From Gemmatimonadota bacterium (GTDB lineage: Bacteria; Gemmatimonadota; Gemmatimonadetes; Gemmatimonadales; GWC2-71-9), in NCBI GenBank assembly GCA_016713435.1, contig JADJPD010000028.1:1-20305 (forward strand): 20,305 nucleotides of DNA. Direction: 5' to 3'. A program made the position numbers and the translations under genes. Of this stretch, positions 7,657-18,586 are shown in pieces. The notes below the pieces were generated by a model. The model did not search any database and had not been told where the DNA came from. It saw nothing but the letters and a program-made list of their open reading frames with translations. The first letter of the stretch is position 1, and the number at the start of each line of letters is the position of its first letter.

Positions 7657-9102
7657 GTGAAGTCCCCTGCCCCCATCCTGGCGGCCGCCCTCGTGGTGCT
7701 CGGCGCCTGCGCCGACCAGACCGCCACGGCCCCGCTCGCCCCCGGCGCGCTGCTGACCCGCCAGGGCGCCACCCTTCTCGTGACCAGCGCCGCCGACCAG
7801 GGTGCCGGCTCGCTCCGTGAGGCGCTCGCCGCCGCAGAGGCGGATCCCACCATCGCCGCCATCGAGGTGCGGGCGACGACGCCGGTGATCCGGCTGGAAA
7901 GTCCGCTGACGTTTGCCGGGAGCCAGCCGCTCACCCTCGATGGCCAGGGCGTGGCGCTGGATGGCTCGGCGCTGGCCGCCGGCCAGGGCGCGCTGGTGGT
8001 GACGGGCGGCGGGCCGCTCGAGCTCCGCCGCATCGAGGCGCGGAAGGCGCCCGGGGTCGGCTTCACCTACCTCGTGCCGGCCACCGCCACGGGCAGCATC
8101 GAGATCGGGCTCACCGACGTGGTGGCCTCGGGCAACGGGCTGCACGGCGTCTTGATCAACGACCAGCCGGACTACCTCCTCGATCCCAACAGCACCTCGT
8201 CCACGGGGTCGGCGGCGGGGCTCGTGGTGCGGGTGACGCGAGGCCGCTACGAGGGCAACGGCCTCACCCTGATCGACCAGGACGGCATCCGCATCAACGA
8301 GGGCGGCGACGGGTCGCTGGTGGCCCGGATCCGCGGCACCCGGGTGGCCGGCAACGGCGGCGACGGCATCGAGCTGGACGAGCGCGGCCTCGGCAACGCC
8401 GACTTCCGCCTCGAGGACAGCAAGCTGCTCCAGAACGGCAGCTTCGACCCCTCCGACTACGATGACGGCATCGACGTGGACGAGAGCGGCGCCGGCGACG
8501 TGCTGGGCCAGGTGGTGAACGCCGAGGCGAGCGGCAACTACGAGCAGGGCTTCGACCTCAACGAGAACGATGCCGGCAACATGGACGTCACCATGCAGGG
8601 CGTGGTGGCCAATGACAACGCCGAGGAGGGGATCGAGTTCGAGGAGGACGACGACTTCGCCGGCGGGGGCGACATCCGGGCGCGGCTCACCGGCATCACC
8701 GCCCTCCGCAACGGTGCCAACGATGGCGACGCGGGCCTCAAGCTGCGCGAGAAGGGCGCCGGCAACCTCGGTGGCCGCATCGCCAACGTCACCGCGAGCG
8801 ACAACCTGATCGGCGGCATCCTGGTCCGCGAGGACGCCGGTGGCGACCTCACCCTCGAGCTGGTCGACGCCACCGCGCTCCGCAACGGCGACGACGGCAT
8901 CAAGTACGACGAGAACGGCGCCGGCAACCTGACCGGCACCGTGCTCCGCGCCCTCGCGAGCGACAACGCGAGCGACGGCATCGACGCGGAGCAGGCCACG
9001 GCGGGCACCGGCCTGCTGCGGGTCCGCGGCAGCACCGCCACGGGGAACGGCGGCAGCAACGTGAAGGTGGACGCGGGCGTGGTGCTGGACCTGCAGCCCT
9101 GA
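7657..9102 (+). CDS. Right-handed beta-helix lipoprotein with acidic Asn/Asp/Gly repeats
   Basis: The 481-residue protein starts at GTG, with GGAG 7 bp upstream. The signal is MKSPAPILAAALVVLGAC, with lipobox LGAC and C18 as the lipid-attachment cysteine. The block VTSAADQGAGSLREALAAA is the SLREA motif often found before bacterial parallel beta-helices. From about residue 190 onward there are roughly eight repeats of 30-45 residues of the form N-x2-DGI-x2-DE-xGAGNL. These are very rich in Asp, Glu, Asn and Gly. Such coils usually build a parallel beta-helix, and the acidity suggests calcium binding or a surface or adhesive role, which is inference. No catalytic carbohydrate-lyase residues are obvious. 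It ends before a strong hairpin shared with the convergent kinase gene. Confidence 0.8.
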   Translation: MKSPAPILAAALVVLGACADQTATAPLAPGALLTRQGATLLVTSAADQGAGSLREALAAAEADPTIAAIEVRATTPVIRLESPLTFAGSQPLTLDGQGVALDGSALAAGQGALVVTGGGPLELRRIEARKAPGVGFTYLVPATATGSIEIGLTDVVASGNGLHGVLINDQPDYLLDPNSTSSTGSAAGLVVRVTRGRYEGNGLTLIDQDGIRINEGGDGSLVARIRGTRVAGNGGDGIELDERGLGNADFRLEDSKLLQNGSFDPSDYDDGIDVDESGAGDVLGQVVNAEASGNYEQGFDLNENDAGNMDVTMQGVVANDNAEEGIEFEEDDDFAGGGDIRARLTGITALRNGANDGDAGLKLREKGAGNLGGRIANVTASDNLIGGILVREDAGGDLTLELVDATALRNGDDGIKYDENGAGNLTGTVLRALASDNASDGIDAEQATAGTGLLRVRGSTATGNGGSNVKVDAGVVLDLQP

Positions 9103-9121
9103 GCGGGACCGACCAGCAGTG

Positions 9122-9156
9122 GCGGGGCCGCTTTCCCCCGGGGGAAGCGGCCCCGC
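9122..9156. terminator. Bidirectional hairpin terminator
   Basis: Arms GCGGGGCCGCTT and AAGCGGCCCCGC pair fully, and the CCCCC/GGGGG next to the loop extends the stem with a single bulged T. It lies between the stop of the beta-helix gene (9102) and the stop of the convergent kinase gene (9187). No U-tract is present on either side. Confidence 0.7.
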
Positions 9157-9186
9157 TTGGCGTCGGTCCGGGTGCGGCCGGCGCCG

Positions 9187-10152
<966 letters not shown>

Positions 10153-10212
10153 GGGGGGCGAAAATGCGCCAGAAGGACGCCCTAGGCTAGGCCCCCCCCT
10201 CGCGACGAACCC

Positions 10213-10307
10213 GTAGCGGCGGAGCTATGCTCCGCCGTCTGGATCTCAAGGCTCGAGCACGATGGATCGAGGATCGAGGATACGGCGGAGCGTAGCTCCG
10301 CCGCTAC
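10213..10307. repeat. Inverted pair of REP-like palindromes, family 2
   Basis: The copy at 10213-10239 begins GTAGCGGCGGAGCTATGC. The copy at 10281-10307 is the same element in reverse orientation, with about one mismatch over 26 bases. Each copy is itself a palindrome (GCGGAGC/GCTCCGC), and a 41-bp spacer separates them. The pair lies between the divergent kinase and permease genes, in a gap of about 295 bp where I see no other gene. Confidence 0.75.
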
Positions 10308-10447
10308 GGATCGTAGACGATCCAACCATCGAGGGGGATTCGTCGTCCAAGACTGAAACCACGCACTACGCCCGTCGTCATGCCTGCGCGGCCCCGGGCC
10401 CGGCCGGGCAGCCCTGCACGTTTCACCAGCGAAACAGCGAGTCGCCG

Positions 10448-12943
10448 ATGCAGAACGTCAAGCTGGCCTTCCGCACCCTGGCCAAGACGCCCTTCGTGAC
10501 CATGGTGGCGGTCCTCTCCCTGGCGCTCGGCATCGGCGCCAACGCCGCGATCTACTCCCTCTTCGACCAGATCCTGATGAGCCCGCTGCCGGTGCCCCGC
10601 GCGGCGGAGCTCGTCAACCTCGGCGCGCCCGGCCCCAAGCCCGGCGGCACCAGCTGCAACCAGGCCGGCGACTGCGACCAGGTCTTCAGCTACCCGATGT
10701 TCCGGGACCTGGAGCAGAAGCAGCAGGTGTTCACGGGCCTGGTGGGCCACGTGATGTTCGGCGCCAGCCTGGGCTTCAGCGGCCGCGAGCCCACCACCGG
10801 CGACGGCGTGGCGGTGAGCGGCTCCTACTTCCCGACGCTCGAGCTCCGGCCGGCGCTGGGCCGGCTGTTCGGTCCCGGGGAAGACGTGACGGTCGGCGGG
10901 CACTTCATCACCGTGCTCAGCTACGCCTACTGGCAGAGCCAGCTCGGCGGCGATCCGGACGTGGTGGGGAAGTCCATCACGGTGAACGGCAAGCATTTCG
11001 AGATCATCGGGGTGGCGCCGCAGGGCTTCCAGGGCACCACCCTCGGCAGCCGGCCCGACCTCTACATCCCGCTCACCATGTGGCAGGCCGTCGGCGGCTG
11101 GACCAGCACGGAGAACCGGCGGCAGTACTACATCTACGCCTTCGGCCGCCGGAAGGAGGGCGTGACGCTGGACCAGGTGCGGGCCGGCATCAACGCCATC
11201 TACACCCCCATCATCACCGAGGTGGAGGCCCCGCTGCAGGAGGGGATGAGCGAGGCCACGCTGGCGCGCTTCAAGGCCAAGAAGATCGAGGCGACGCCGG
11301 GAGCCCGCGGGCAGAGCTCGGTGCACCAGGAGGCGCGCACCCCGCTCATCCTGCTCTTCTCGGTGACCGGCACGGTGCTGCTCATCGCCTGCGCCAACAT
11401 CGCCAACCTGCTGCTGGCGCGCGGCGCGGGGCGGGCCACGGAGATGGGGGTGCGGCTGGCCATCGGCGCGGGGCGGCGGCACCTCATCGTGCAGCTCCTC
11501 ACCGAGGCGGTGGTGCTGGCGCTCATGGGCGGGGTGGTGAGCCTGGTGGTGGCGCAGTGGACGCTCACCGGCATGGGCGCGCTCCTGCCGAGCCAGGTGT
11601 CGGAGGTGTTCAGCTTCAGCATCCGGCCGTCGGTGATGCTCTTCTCGGCGGGGCTGGCGGTGGTGACGGGGCTCATCTTCGGGCTCTTCCCGGCGCTGCA
11701 TTCCACCCGCAGCGACCTCATCACCTCGATCCGCGCCGGCGCAGGGCAGATCGCGGGTGCCCGGAAGGCGCAGCGCTTCCGCGCCAGCCTGGTGACGGTG
11801 CAGATCGCGATGGCGACGGCGCTCCTCGTCTCGGCCGGGCTCTTCCTCAAGAGCCTGGTGAACGTGACCCGGGTGGACCTCGGCGTGAAGGTGGACGACG
11901 TGGTGACGTTCCGGATCTCGCCCGACCAGAGCGGCTACGACTCGACGGGGTTCCTCAACCTGTACCAGCGGGTGGACGAGCAGCTGCGGGCGCTGCCGCA
12001 GGTCACCGGCGTCACGATGAGCATGGTGCCGCTCATCGCCGGCAGCAACTGGGGCAACGACGTGTACGTGCAGGGCTTCGCGCACGGGCCCGACGTGGAC
12101 AACAACAGCCGCTTCAACCGCGTGGGCCCCGGCTACTTCAGCACGCTGGGCGTGCAGATCATCGACGGGCGCGAGTTCACCGCGAGCGACGTGGTGGGCG
12201 CGCCCCGGGTGGCGGTGGTGAACGAGGCCTTCGCCAAGAAGTTCAACCTGGGGCGCGACGCGGTGGGGAAGTTCATCTCCAACGACGGCCCCGACAGCCT
12301 CAACATCCAGGTCATCGGCCTGGCGAAGAACGCGAAGTACTCGGACGTGAAGGACTCGGTGCCGCCGATCTTCTTCCTGGCGGCCATGCAGGCGCGCAAC
12401 GCCGGCTCCATGAGCTTCTACGTCCGGACCAGCGGCGACCCGCGCACCCTGGTGCAGGCCATCGGGCCGCTGATGAAGGGCATCGACCCCAACATGCCGG
12501 TCGAGGAGCTCAAGACGATGCCGCAGCAGATCCGCGAGAACATCTTCATGGACCGGATGATCTCCATCCTGTCGGCGGCGTTCGCGGCGCTGGCGACGAT
12601 CCTCGCCGGCGTGGGCCTCTACGGCGTGCTGAGCTACACGGTGGCGCAGCGCACCCGCGAGATCGGCGTCCGCATGGCGCTCGGCGCCGACGCCCGCGCG
12701 GTGCAGGCGATGGTGCTCCGCCAGGTGAGCGTGATGATGGTCATCGGCGGCGTGGTGGGCCTCGGGGCCGCGCTCGGCATCGGCAAGGCGGCCAAGTCGC
12801 TCCTGTACGGGCTCGAGGGGAATGATCCCCTGGTCTTCGTCCTCTCCATGCTGATGCTGGCGACGGTGGCGCTGGCGGCGGGGTACGCGCCGGCGCGGCG
12901 GGCGAGCAAGGTGGATCCGATGCAGGCCCTCCGGTACGAATAG
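10448..12943 (+). CDS. ADOP-type FtsX/MacB-like permease
   Basis: This 831-residue membrane protein has the duplicated MacB architecture. A first transmembrane segment (MVAVLSLALGIGANAAIYSL) is followed by a periplasmic MacB core and an FtsX block with three helices (LILLFSVTGTVLLIACANIA onward). A second helix, second periplasmic domain and final FtsX block follow (LYGVLSYTVAQRTREIGVRM). It ends ARRASKVDPMQALRYE, a typical ADOP C-terminus. ADOP permeases are known as orphans without an adjacent ATPase, and none is seen here. The start MQNVKLAFRTL at 10448 is chosen because it begins just before the first helix, as in the family; longer in-frame starts run into the palindrome region. The transported substrate is unknown. 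Confidence 0.9.
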   Translation: MQNVKLAFRTLAKTPFVTMVAVLSLALGIGANAAIYSLFDQILMSPLPVPRAAELVNLGAPGPKPGGTSCNQAGDCDQVFSYPMFRDLEQKQQVFTGLVGHVMFGASLGFSGREPTTGDGVAVSGSYFPTLELRPALGRLFGPGEDVTVGGHFITVLSYAYWQSQLGGDPDVVGKSITVNGKHFEIIGVAPQGFQGTTLGSRPDLYIPLTMWQAVGGWTSTENRRQYYIYAFGRRKEGVTLDQVRAGINAIYTPIITEVEAPLQEGMSEATLARFKAKKIEATPGARGQSSVHQEARTPLILLFSVTGTVLLIACANIANLLLARGAGRATEMGVRLAIGAGRRHLIVQLLTEAVVLALMGGVVSLVVAQWTLTGMGALLPSQVSEVFSFSIRPSVMLFSAGLAVVTGLIFGLFPALHSTRSDLITSIRAGAGQIAGARKAQRFRASLVTVQIAMATALLVSAGLFLKSLVNVTRVDLGVKVDDVVTFRISPDQSGYDSTGFLNLYQRVDEQLRALPQVTGVTMSMVPLIAGSNWGNDVYVQGFAHGPDVDNNSRFNRVGPGYFSTLGVQIIDGREFTASDVVGAPRVAVVNEAFAKKFNLGRDAVGKFISNDGPDSLNIQVIGLAKNAKYSDVKDSVPPIFFLAAMQARNAGSMSFYVRTSGDPRTLVQAIGPLMKGIDPNMPVEELKTMPQQIRENIFMDRMISILSAAFAALATILAGVGLYGVLSYTVAQRTREIGVRMALGADARAVQAMVLRQVSVMMVIGGVVGLGAALGIGKAAKSLLYGLEGNDPLVFVLSMLMLATVALAAGYAPARRASKVDPMQALRYE

Positions 12944-12954
12944 CCCGCGCACGG

Positions 12955-13070
12955 CATGGTAGGGGCCGGCCATGGCCGGCCCTCCTCAAACCCGCACCAA
13001 TCCCCCGCGGGGCGAGCGGCAGTAATGGTGCGGGGAATAGGAGGGCCGGCCATGGCCGGCCCCTACCATG
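12955..13070. repeat. Composite inverted repeat of two REP-like palindromes (BIME-like)
   Basis: Left arm 12955-13001 and right arm 13025-13070 are about 47 nt each and largely complementary. Both run from CATGGTAGGGGCC through the palindromic core to GGTGCGGG. Each arm also holds its own palindrome (12959-12986 and 13039-13066). A 23-nt centre separates them. The element lies directly after the ADOP gene stop (12943) and upstream of the sulfur operon promoter. The right arm belongs to the same 60-bp repeat as 6140-6199. Confidence 0.8.
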
Positions 13071-13119
13071 CGGGGGGGATCGTGAAGAAAGCGGGAAGGT
13101 CACGGGAATTCGCGGCGGC

Positions 13120-13163
13120 TTGCGCGGGAACTATATTACCGGATAGTTATATAGCGGTGGTAA
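13120..13163 (+). promoter_or_regulatory. Candidate promoter with operator-like AT-rich inverted repeats
   Basis: TTGCGC (13120-13125) and GATAGT (13142-13147) are spaced by 16 bp as possible -35 and -10 boxes. The stretch 13129-13154 is strikingly AT-rich for this genome. It contains the inverted repeats AACTAT/ATAGTT (13129-13134, 13143-13148), CTATAT/ATATAG (13131-13136, 13149-13154) and TTACC/GGTAA (13136-13140, 13159-13163). A repressor site over the -10 box is a reasonable inference. Confidence 0.5.
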
Positions 13164-13198
13164 GCCGGTGCGTCTTCCTGCATCCCTGGAGCGAAGTC

Positions 13199-13480
13199 AT
13201 GCCTTCCTTTCGTGGCCAGCCGCTGGACCTCGTGATCGACGTGCGAAGCAAGATGGAGTACCTCCTCAACCACCTCCCCAAGGCCGAGAACATCCCCGTG
13301 CAGGTGCTGGAGGAGTCCATGCGCGCCAGGAAGGGCCTCAAGCCCGACATGGCGATCCTGGTGTACTGCGCCAGCGGGGTGCGGTCGCGGAACGCGCAGG
13401 GGATCCTGACGCGGCTCGGGTTCACGAAGGTCATTGACGGGGGCGGGATCCGCGCGGCGGCGCGGGATTATCGCGCGTGA
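13199..13480 (+). CDS. Small single-domain rhodanese (sulfurtransferase)
   Basis: The 93-residue protein consists of one rhodanese domain: LVIDVRSKMEYLLNHLPKAENIPV, then LVYCASGVRSRNAQGIL with the catalytic loop C57-ASGVR, then GFTKVIDGGGIRAA. Such proteins carry a persulfide on the cysteine and pass sulfur between thiols in the cytoplasm; no signal peptide is present. GGAG lies 7 bp before ATG 13199, so longer in-frame starts that cross the palindrome element are not needed. It is the first gene before the CoA-disulfide/persulfide reductase. A palindrome lies in the 79-bp gap between them, and the pair is probably an operon for persulfide or sulfane-sulfur handling. Confidence 0.85.
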   Translation: MPSFRGQPLDLVIDVRSKMEYLLNHLPKAENIPVQVLEESMRARKGLKPDMAILVYCASGVRSRNAQGILTRLGFTKVIDGGGIRAAARDYRA

Positions 13481-13505
13481 CGGGCGGCGAGATCGCGGAG
13501 GCCCA

Positions 13506-13531
13506 GTAGGGGCCGAGTGCTCGGCCCTTAC
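13506..13531. repeat. REP-like palindrome between the two sulfur genes
   Basis: GTAGGGGCCGAG, centre TG, CTCGGCCCTTAC: the arms pair with one G:T wobble. It differs from other copies in the inner stem (GAG/CTC) but keeps pairing. Its position inside a likely operon means it would be transcribed and could set the relative level of the downstream gene. Confidence 0.7.
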
Positions 13532-13559
13532 GGACGAGGAAGAAGAGAGAGAGGGTGGG

Positions 13560-15254
13560 ATGACGAGGATCGTGATCATCGGCGGCGTGGCGGGCGGCGC
13601 GACGGCGGCCGCGCGGGCGCGGCGGCTGGACGAGGCGGCGGAGATCACGCTGGTGGAGCGTGGCCCGTACGTGAGCTACGCCAACTGCGGCCTCCCCTAC
13701 TTCCTGAGCGGCGACATCACCGACCGCGCCAAGCTGCTGCTGCAGACACCGGCGAGCTTTGCCCGCCGCTACCGCGTGACGGCGCTGGTGCACACCGAGG
13801 CGGTGGAGATTGACCGCGGCGGGAAGCGCGTCCGCGTCACCGGCCCCGAGGGCGACCGCTGGCTTCCCTACGACAAACTGATCCTGGCCCAGGGCGGCAG
13901 CCCCACCCTCCCGCCGATCCCGGGGAGCGACGCCGAGCACGTCTTCCGGCTCTGGACGGTGCCGGACATGGACCGGCTCGACGGGTTCCTGCGGGGGCGC
14001 CAGCCGAGGCATGCGGTGGTGGTGGGGGGCGGGTTCATCGGGCTCGAGATGGCGGAGGCGTTCCGGAAGCGCGGCCTCACCGTGACCATCGTGGAGCGCG
14101 AGGCGGCGGTGCTGCCGGTGTTCGACCACGAGTTCGGGACCCAGGTGGCGCTCGAGTGCGGGCGGCACGCGGTGGGCGTGGTGACGGGCGAGGCGGTGCA
14201 GGCCATCCACGCCGACAGCGTGGAGCTGACGCACGGCCGCCGCATCCCCGCCGACCTGGTGCTCTTCTCGGTGGGCGTCCGCCCCGAGCTGACGCTGGCG
14301 AAGCAGGCGGGCCTGGCCACGGGGCTCGCCGGCGGGCTCACGGTGGACGAGCACCTCCGCACCTCCGACCCCCACATCTGGGCCGCGGGCGACATGGTGG
14401 AAGTGTTCCACCGCGTCAGCGGCCGCATGGTGCGGATCCCGCTGGCCGGCCCCGCCAACCGCCAGGGCCGCCTGGCCGCCACCAACGCCCTCGGCGGCCG
14501 GCTCCGCTACGGCGGCGCGCTCGGCACCAGCGTGGTGAAGGTGTTCGACGCCACGGTGGCGATGACCGGCCTGAGTGAGGCGGCCGCGCGCGCGGCGGGC
14601 TTCGAGGTGGGAGTGGCGGTGCTGCACAAGGAACACCACGCCGGCTACTACCCGGGCGGCAAGGAGCTGACGCTCAAGCTCATCTACCAGAAGTCCGACG
14701 GCCAGCTGCTCGGCGCCGAGGCGTTTGGGCACGCGGGGGTGGAGAAGCGGATTGACGTGCTGGCCGCGGCGCTGCACGGGCGGATGACGCTCGACGACCT
14801 GGCCGAGCTGGACCTGGCGTACGCGCCGCCGTACTCGAGCGCCAATGATCCGGTGAACCTGGCGGCGTTCGTTGGGCAGAACGACATCAGTGGCTTCAGC
14901 CCGCTGGTGACGGCCGCGGAACTGCGCGAGGAGCTGGCGGGGGCGGTGCCGCCGGCGGTGGTGGACGTGCGGACGGCGAAGGAGTATGCGGCGGGGCACT
15001 TGCCGGGGGCGGTGAACGTTCCCGTGGATGATCTTAGGGATGAGACGGTAGGGGCCGGATATATCCGGCCCCTACGGGGGCGGCGCGTGATCGTGTACTG
15101 CAAGGGCGGCTTCCGCGGGCACCTGGCGGTGCGGATACTCAAGGCGCAGGGGATCACCGACGTGGCCAACGTCACGGGCGGGTGGACGAGCATGCGGCTC
15201 GAGGGGAGCCTGCCGGTGGCGCATGCGGAGGAGGCGGTGGCGGCGGGGCACTGA
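13560..15254 (+). CDS. CoA-disulfide / persulfide reductase fused to a rhodanese domain
   Basis: The 564-residue flavoprotein opens with the FAD fold RIVIIGGVAGGATAA. The redox cysteine C43 lies in SYANCGLPYFLSG, the CoA-disulfide-reductase motif. The NAD(P)H fold AVVVGGGFIGLEMAEAFRK lies near residues 150-170, and the second FAD motif IWAAGDMVE near 275. A dimerisation domain and then a C-terminal rhodanese domain follow, with VIVYCKGGFRG and catalytic C514. Length and order match the CoADR-RHD/NADH-dependent persulfide reductase group, which reduce CoA persulfide or polysulfide. An unusual segment, residues 497-506, is encoded by a perfect 28-bp REP-like palindrome. Start: ATG 13560, just after a GAGAGAGAGGG purine stretch. 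It probably works with the preceding small rhodanese. Confidence 0.88.
   Translation: MTRIVIIGGVAGGATAAARARRLDEAAEITLVERGPYVSYANCGLPYFLSGDITDRAKLLLQTPASFARRYRVTALVHTEAVEIDRGGKRVRVTGPEGDRWLPYDKLILAQGGSPTLPPIPGSDAEHVFRLWTVPDMDRLDGFLRGRQPRHAVVVGGGFIGLEMAEAFRKRGLTVTIVEREAAVLPVFDHEFGTQVALECGRHAVGVVTGEAVQAIHADSVELTHGRRIPADLVLFSVGVRPELTLAKQAGLATGLAGGLTVDEHLRTSDPHIWAAGDMVEVFHRVSGRMVRIPLAGPANRQGRLAATNALGGRLRYGGALGTSVVKVFDATVAMTGLSEAAARAAGFEVGVAVLHKEHHAGYYPGGKELTLKLIYQKSDGQLLGAEAFGHAGVEKRIDVLAAALHGRMTLDDLAELDLAYAPPYSSANDPVNLAAFVGQNDISGFSPLVTAAELREELAGAVPPAVVDVRTAKEYAAGHLPGAVNVPVDDLRDETVGAGYIRPLRGRRVIVYCKGGFRGHLAVRILKAQGITDVANVTGGWTSMRLEGSLPVAHAEEAVAAGH
15048..15075. repeat. Perfect 28-bp REP-like palindrome inside the rhodanese domain coding sequence
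   Basis: GTAGGGGCCGGATA is followed at once by its exact reverse complement. It begins on a codon boundary and encodes VGAGYIRPL plus the first base of the next codon. It lies between VPVDDLRDET and RRVIVYC, the usual loop before the rhodanese active site, and does not break the frame. Confidence 0.85.
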
Positions 15255-15388
15255 GCCGGCGTCGCCGGGCGGGAGGGTGGAGGGATGCGCGTCCCGGGCC
15301 TCGGGGAGAGGTTCGGGACGCGTGGCTTTCACGCCGCCCGTCAGGCGAGCTGGTCGTGGGGTGGAGCGGTGCGCGGGGGTGCGCGGGG

Positions 15389-15845
15389 TCAGGGCACGAG
15401 CGTGAAGCCCGGCCGGTGGCTGGGCCGAAGGACACCGAAGTGACGACGGTCCGTGGTCAGGAGCGTGGTGACCGCGAGGCGTTCCGCGGTGGCGGCGACG
15501 GTGGCATCCACGAAGCCGAGCGGCAGGTCGGCGTAGCTCGCCATGAGGTCGCGGCGCGGGCGAAGTCGAGCGGATCGTGGCGTTCGAGGGTGAACTCCCC
15601 GCCACCAGGGCCTGGACGAAGGCCTGCTCGGCGGCCGGGGCGATGCGCGTCGCCAGCAGGTACGTCACCTCGGGCAGGATGCACTCCGGCAGGCGGATGG
15701 GCTCGGCGGCGGCGGCCCACCAGGCGCGCACCCGCTCGTGCCAGGCGTCGCCGCGATCGAGGAGCGCGTAGACCGCGCCGGTGTCGGCGAGGGTGATCCG
15801 CTCCGGCGACTGGACCGCCGGGCGCCGGCGGCGGTGACGCGGCAT
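15389..15845 (-). CDS. VapC-like PIN-domain toxin (two apparent frameshifts)
   Basis: The N-terminus has ADTGAVYALLDRGDAWHERV with the first PIN acid D21, then CILPEVTYLL with E59. The frame shifts after ALVAG; adding one base to the C-run 15597-15600 continues with EFTLERHDPLDFARAAT. A second shift at 15547-15548, repaired the same way, continues MASYADLPLGFVDATVAATAERL and LLTTDRRHFGVLRP, supplying the remaining PIN acids. The repaired length is 152 residues with stop 15391-15389. PIN toxins of this type cleave RNA. The start ATG directly follows the antitoxin stop (TGAATG), so the two are translationally linked. As given in the sequence, the toxin would be truncated. Confidence 0.72.
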
Positions 15846-16082
15846 TCAGCGCCCGTGGGGGTCGCGCCAGAGCAACTCATCCACGCGCGAGGCGGTGTCG
15901 GCCGTGCCCGAGTCGAACTGCCCGGTGACCGAGGGCAGCCGTCCGGCCGTGGTGGCCCCGCCGGCCAGGTAGCCGCTCACCGCCTCACGAATGACCGTGG
16001 CAAAGCTGACGCCGTGGCGCCGGGCGTAGGCCTGGGCGCGGCGGAGGAGGGGTTCGTCGAGGAAGATGGTGGTGCGCTTCAT
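15846..16082 (-). CDS. VapB-like ribbon-helix-helix antitoxin
   Basis: The 78-residue protein begins MKRTTIFLDEPLLRRAQAYARRHGVSFATVIREAVSGYL, a clear ribbon-helix-helix DNA-binding domain. An acidic, flexible tail that would bind the toxin follows. Its stop touches the ATG of the PIN-domain gene. Antitoxins of this kind usually repress their own promoter. I prefer the start at 16082 because a TAATAT -10-like box ends 7 bp before it; an ATG nine bases upstream (MYAM) is the alternative. No ribosome site is visible, consistent with a leaderless message. Confidence 0.8.
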   Translation of the reverse strand: MKRTTIFLDEPLLRRAQAYARRHGVSFATVIREAVSGYLAGGATTAGRLPSVTGQFDSGTADTASRVDELLWRDPHGR

Positions 16083-16089
16083 GGCATAC

Positions 16090-16117
16090 ATATTACCGGC
16101 ATGTGCTGTCGGTCCAG
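16090..16117 (-). promoter_or_regulatory. Candidate promoter of the toxin-antitoxin pair
   Basis: On the minus strand, CTGGAC (16117-16112) and TAATAT (16095-16090) are spaced by 16 bp. The predicted transcript start falls on or next to ATG 16082, which suggests a leaderless mRNA. Confidence 0.4.
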
Positions 16118-16158
16118 CGGTGGGCGGCATCGCGCCCCGGCCGCGGCCGCCGGGGGCG

Positions 16159-18547
<2,389 letters not shown>

Positions 18548-18586
18548 GGTGCGGGAGCGCGGCTCGGGCCCGCTCGATGCCAGGCG

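Noticed and set aside
9122..9156. The 9122 hairpin as another member of the REP-like family
   Set aside because: It has a GCGGGGCCGC stem without the GTAGGGGCCG signature and lies where a terminator is expected between convergent genes.
10304..12973. Long minus-strand open frame of 889 codons opposite the ADOP gene
   Set aside because: The translation is dominated by His, Arg, Ala and Glu with no recognisable motif. The opposite strand is a clear ADOP permease.
12956..13480. A longer rhodanese protein starting at 12956
   Set aside because: The added N-terminal part is translated palindrome element and promoter. The start at 13199 has a ribosome site and gives a complete domain.
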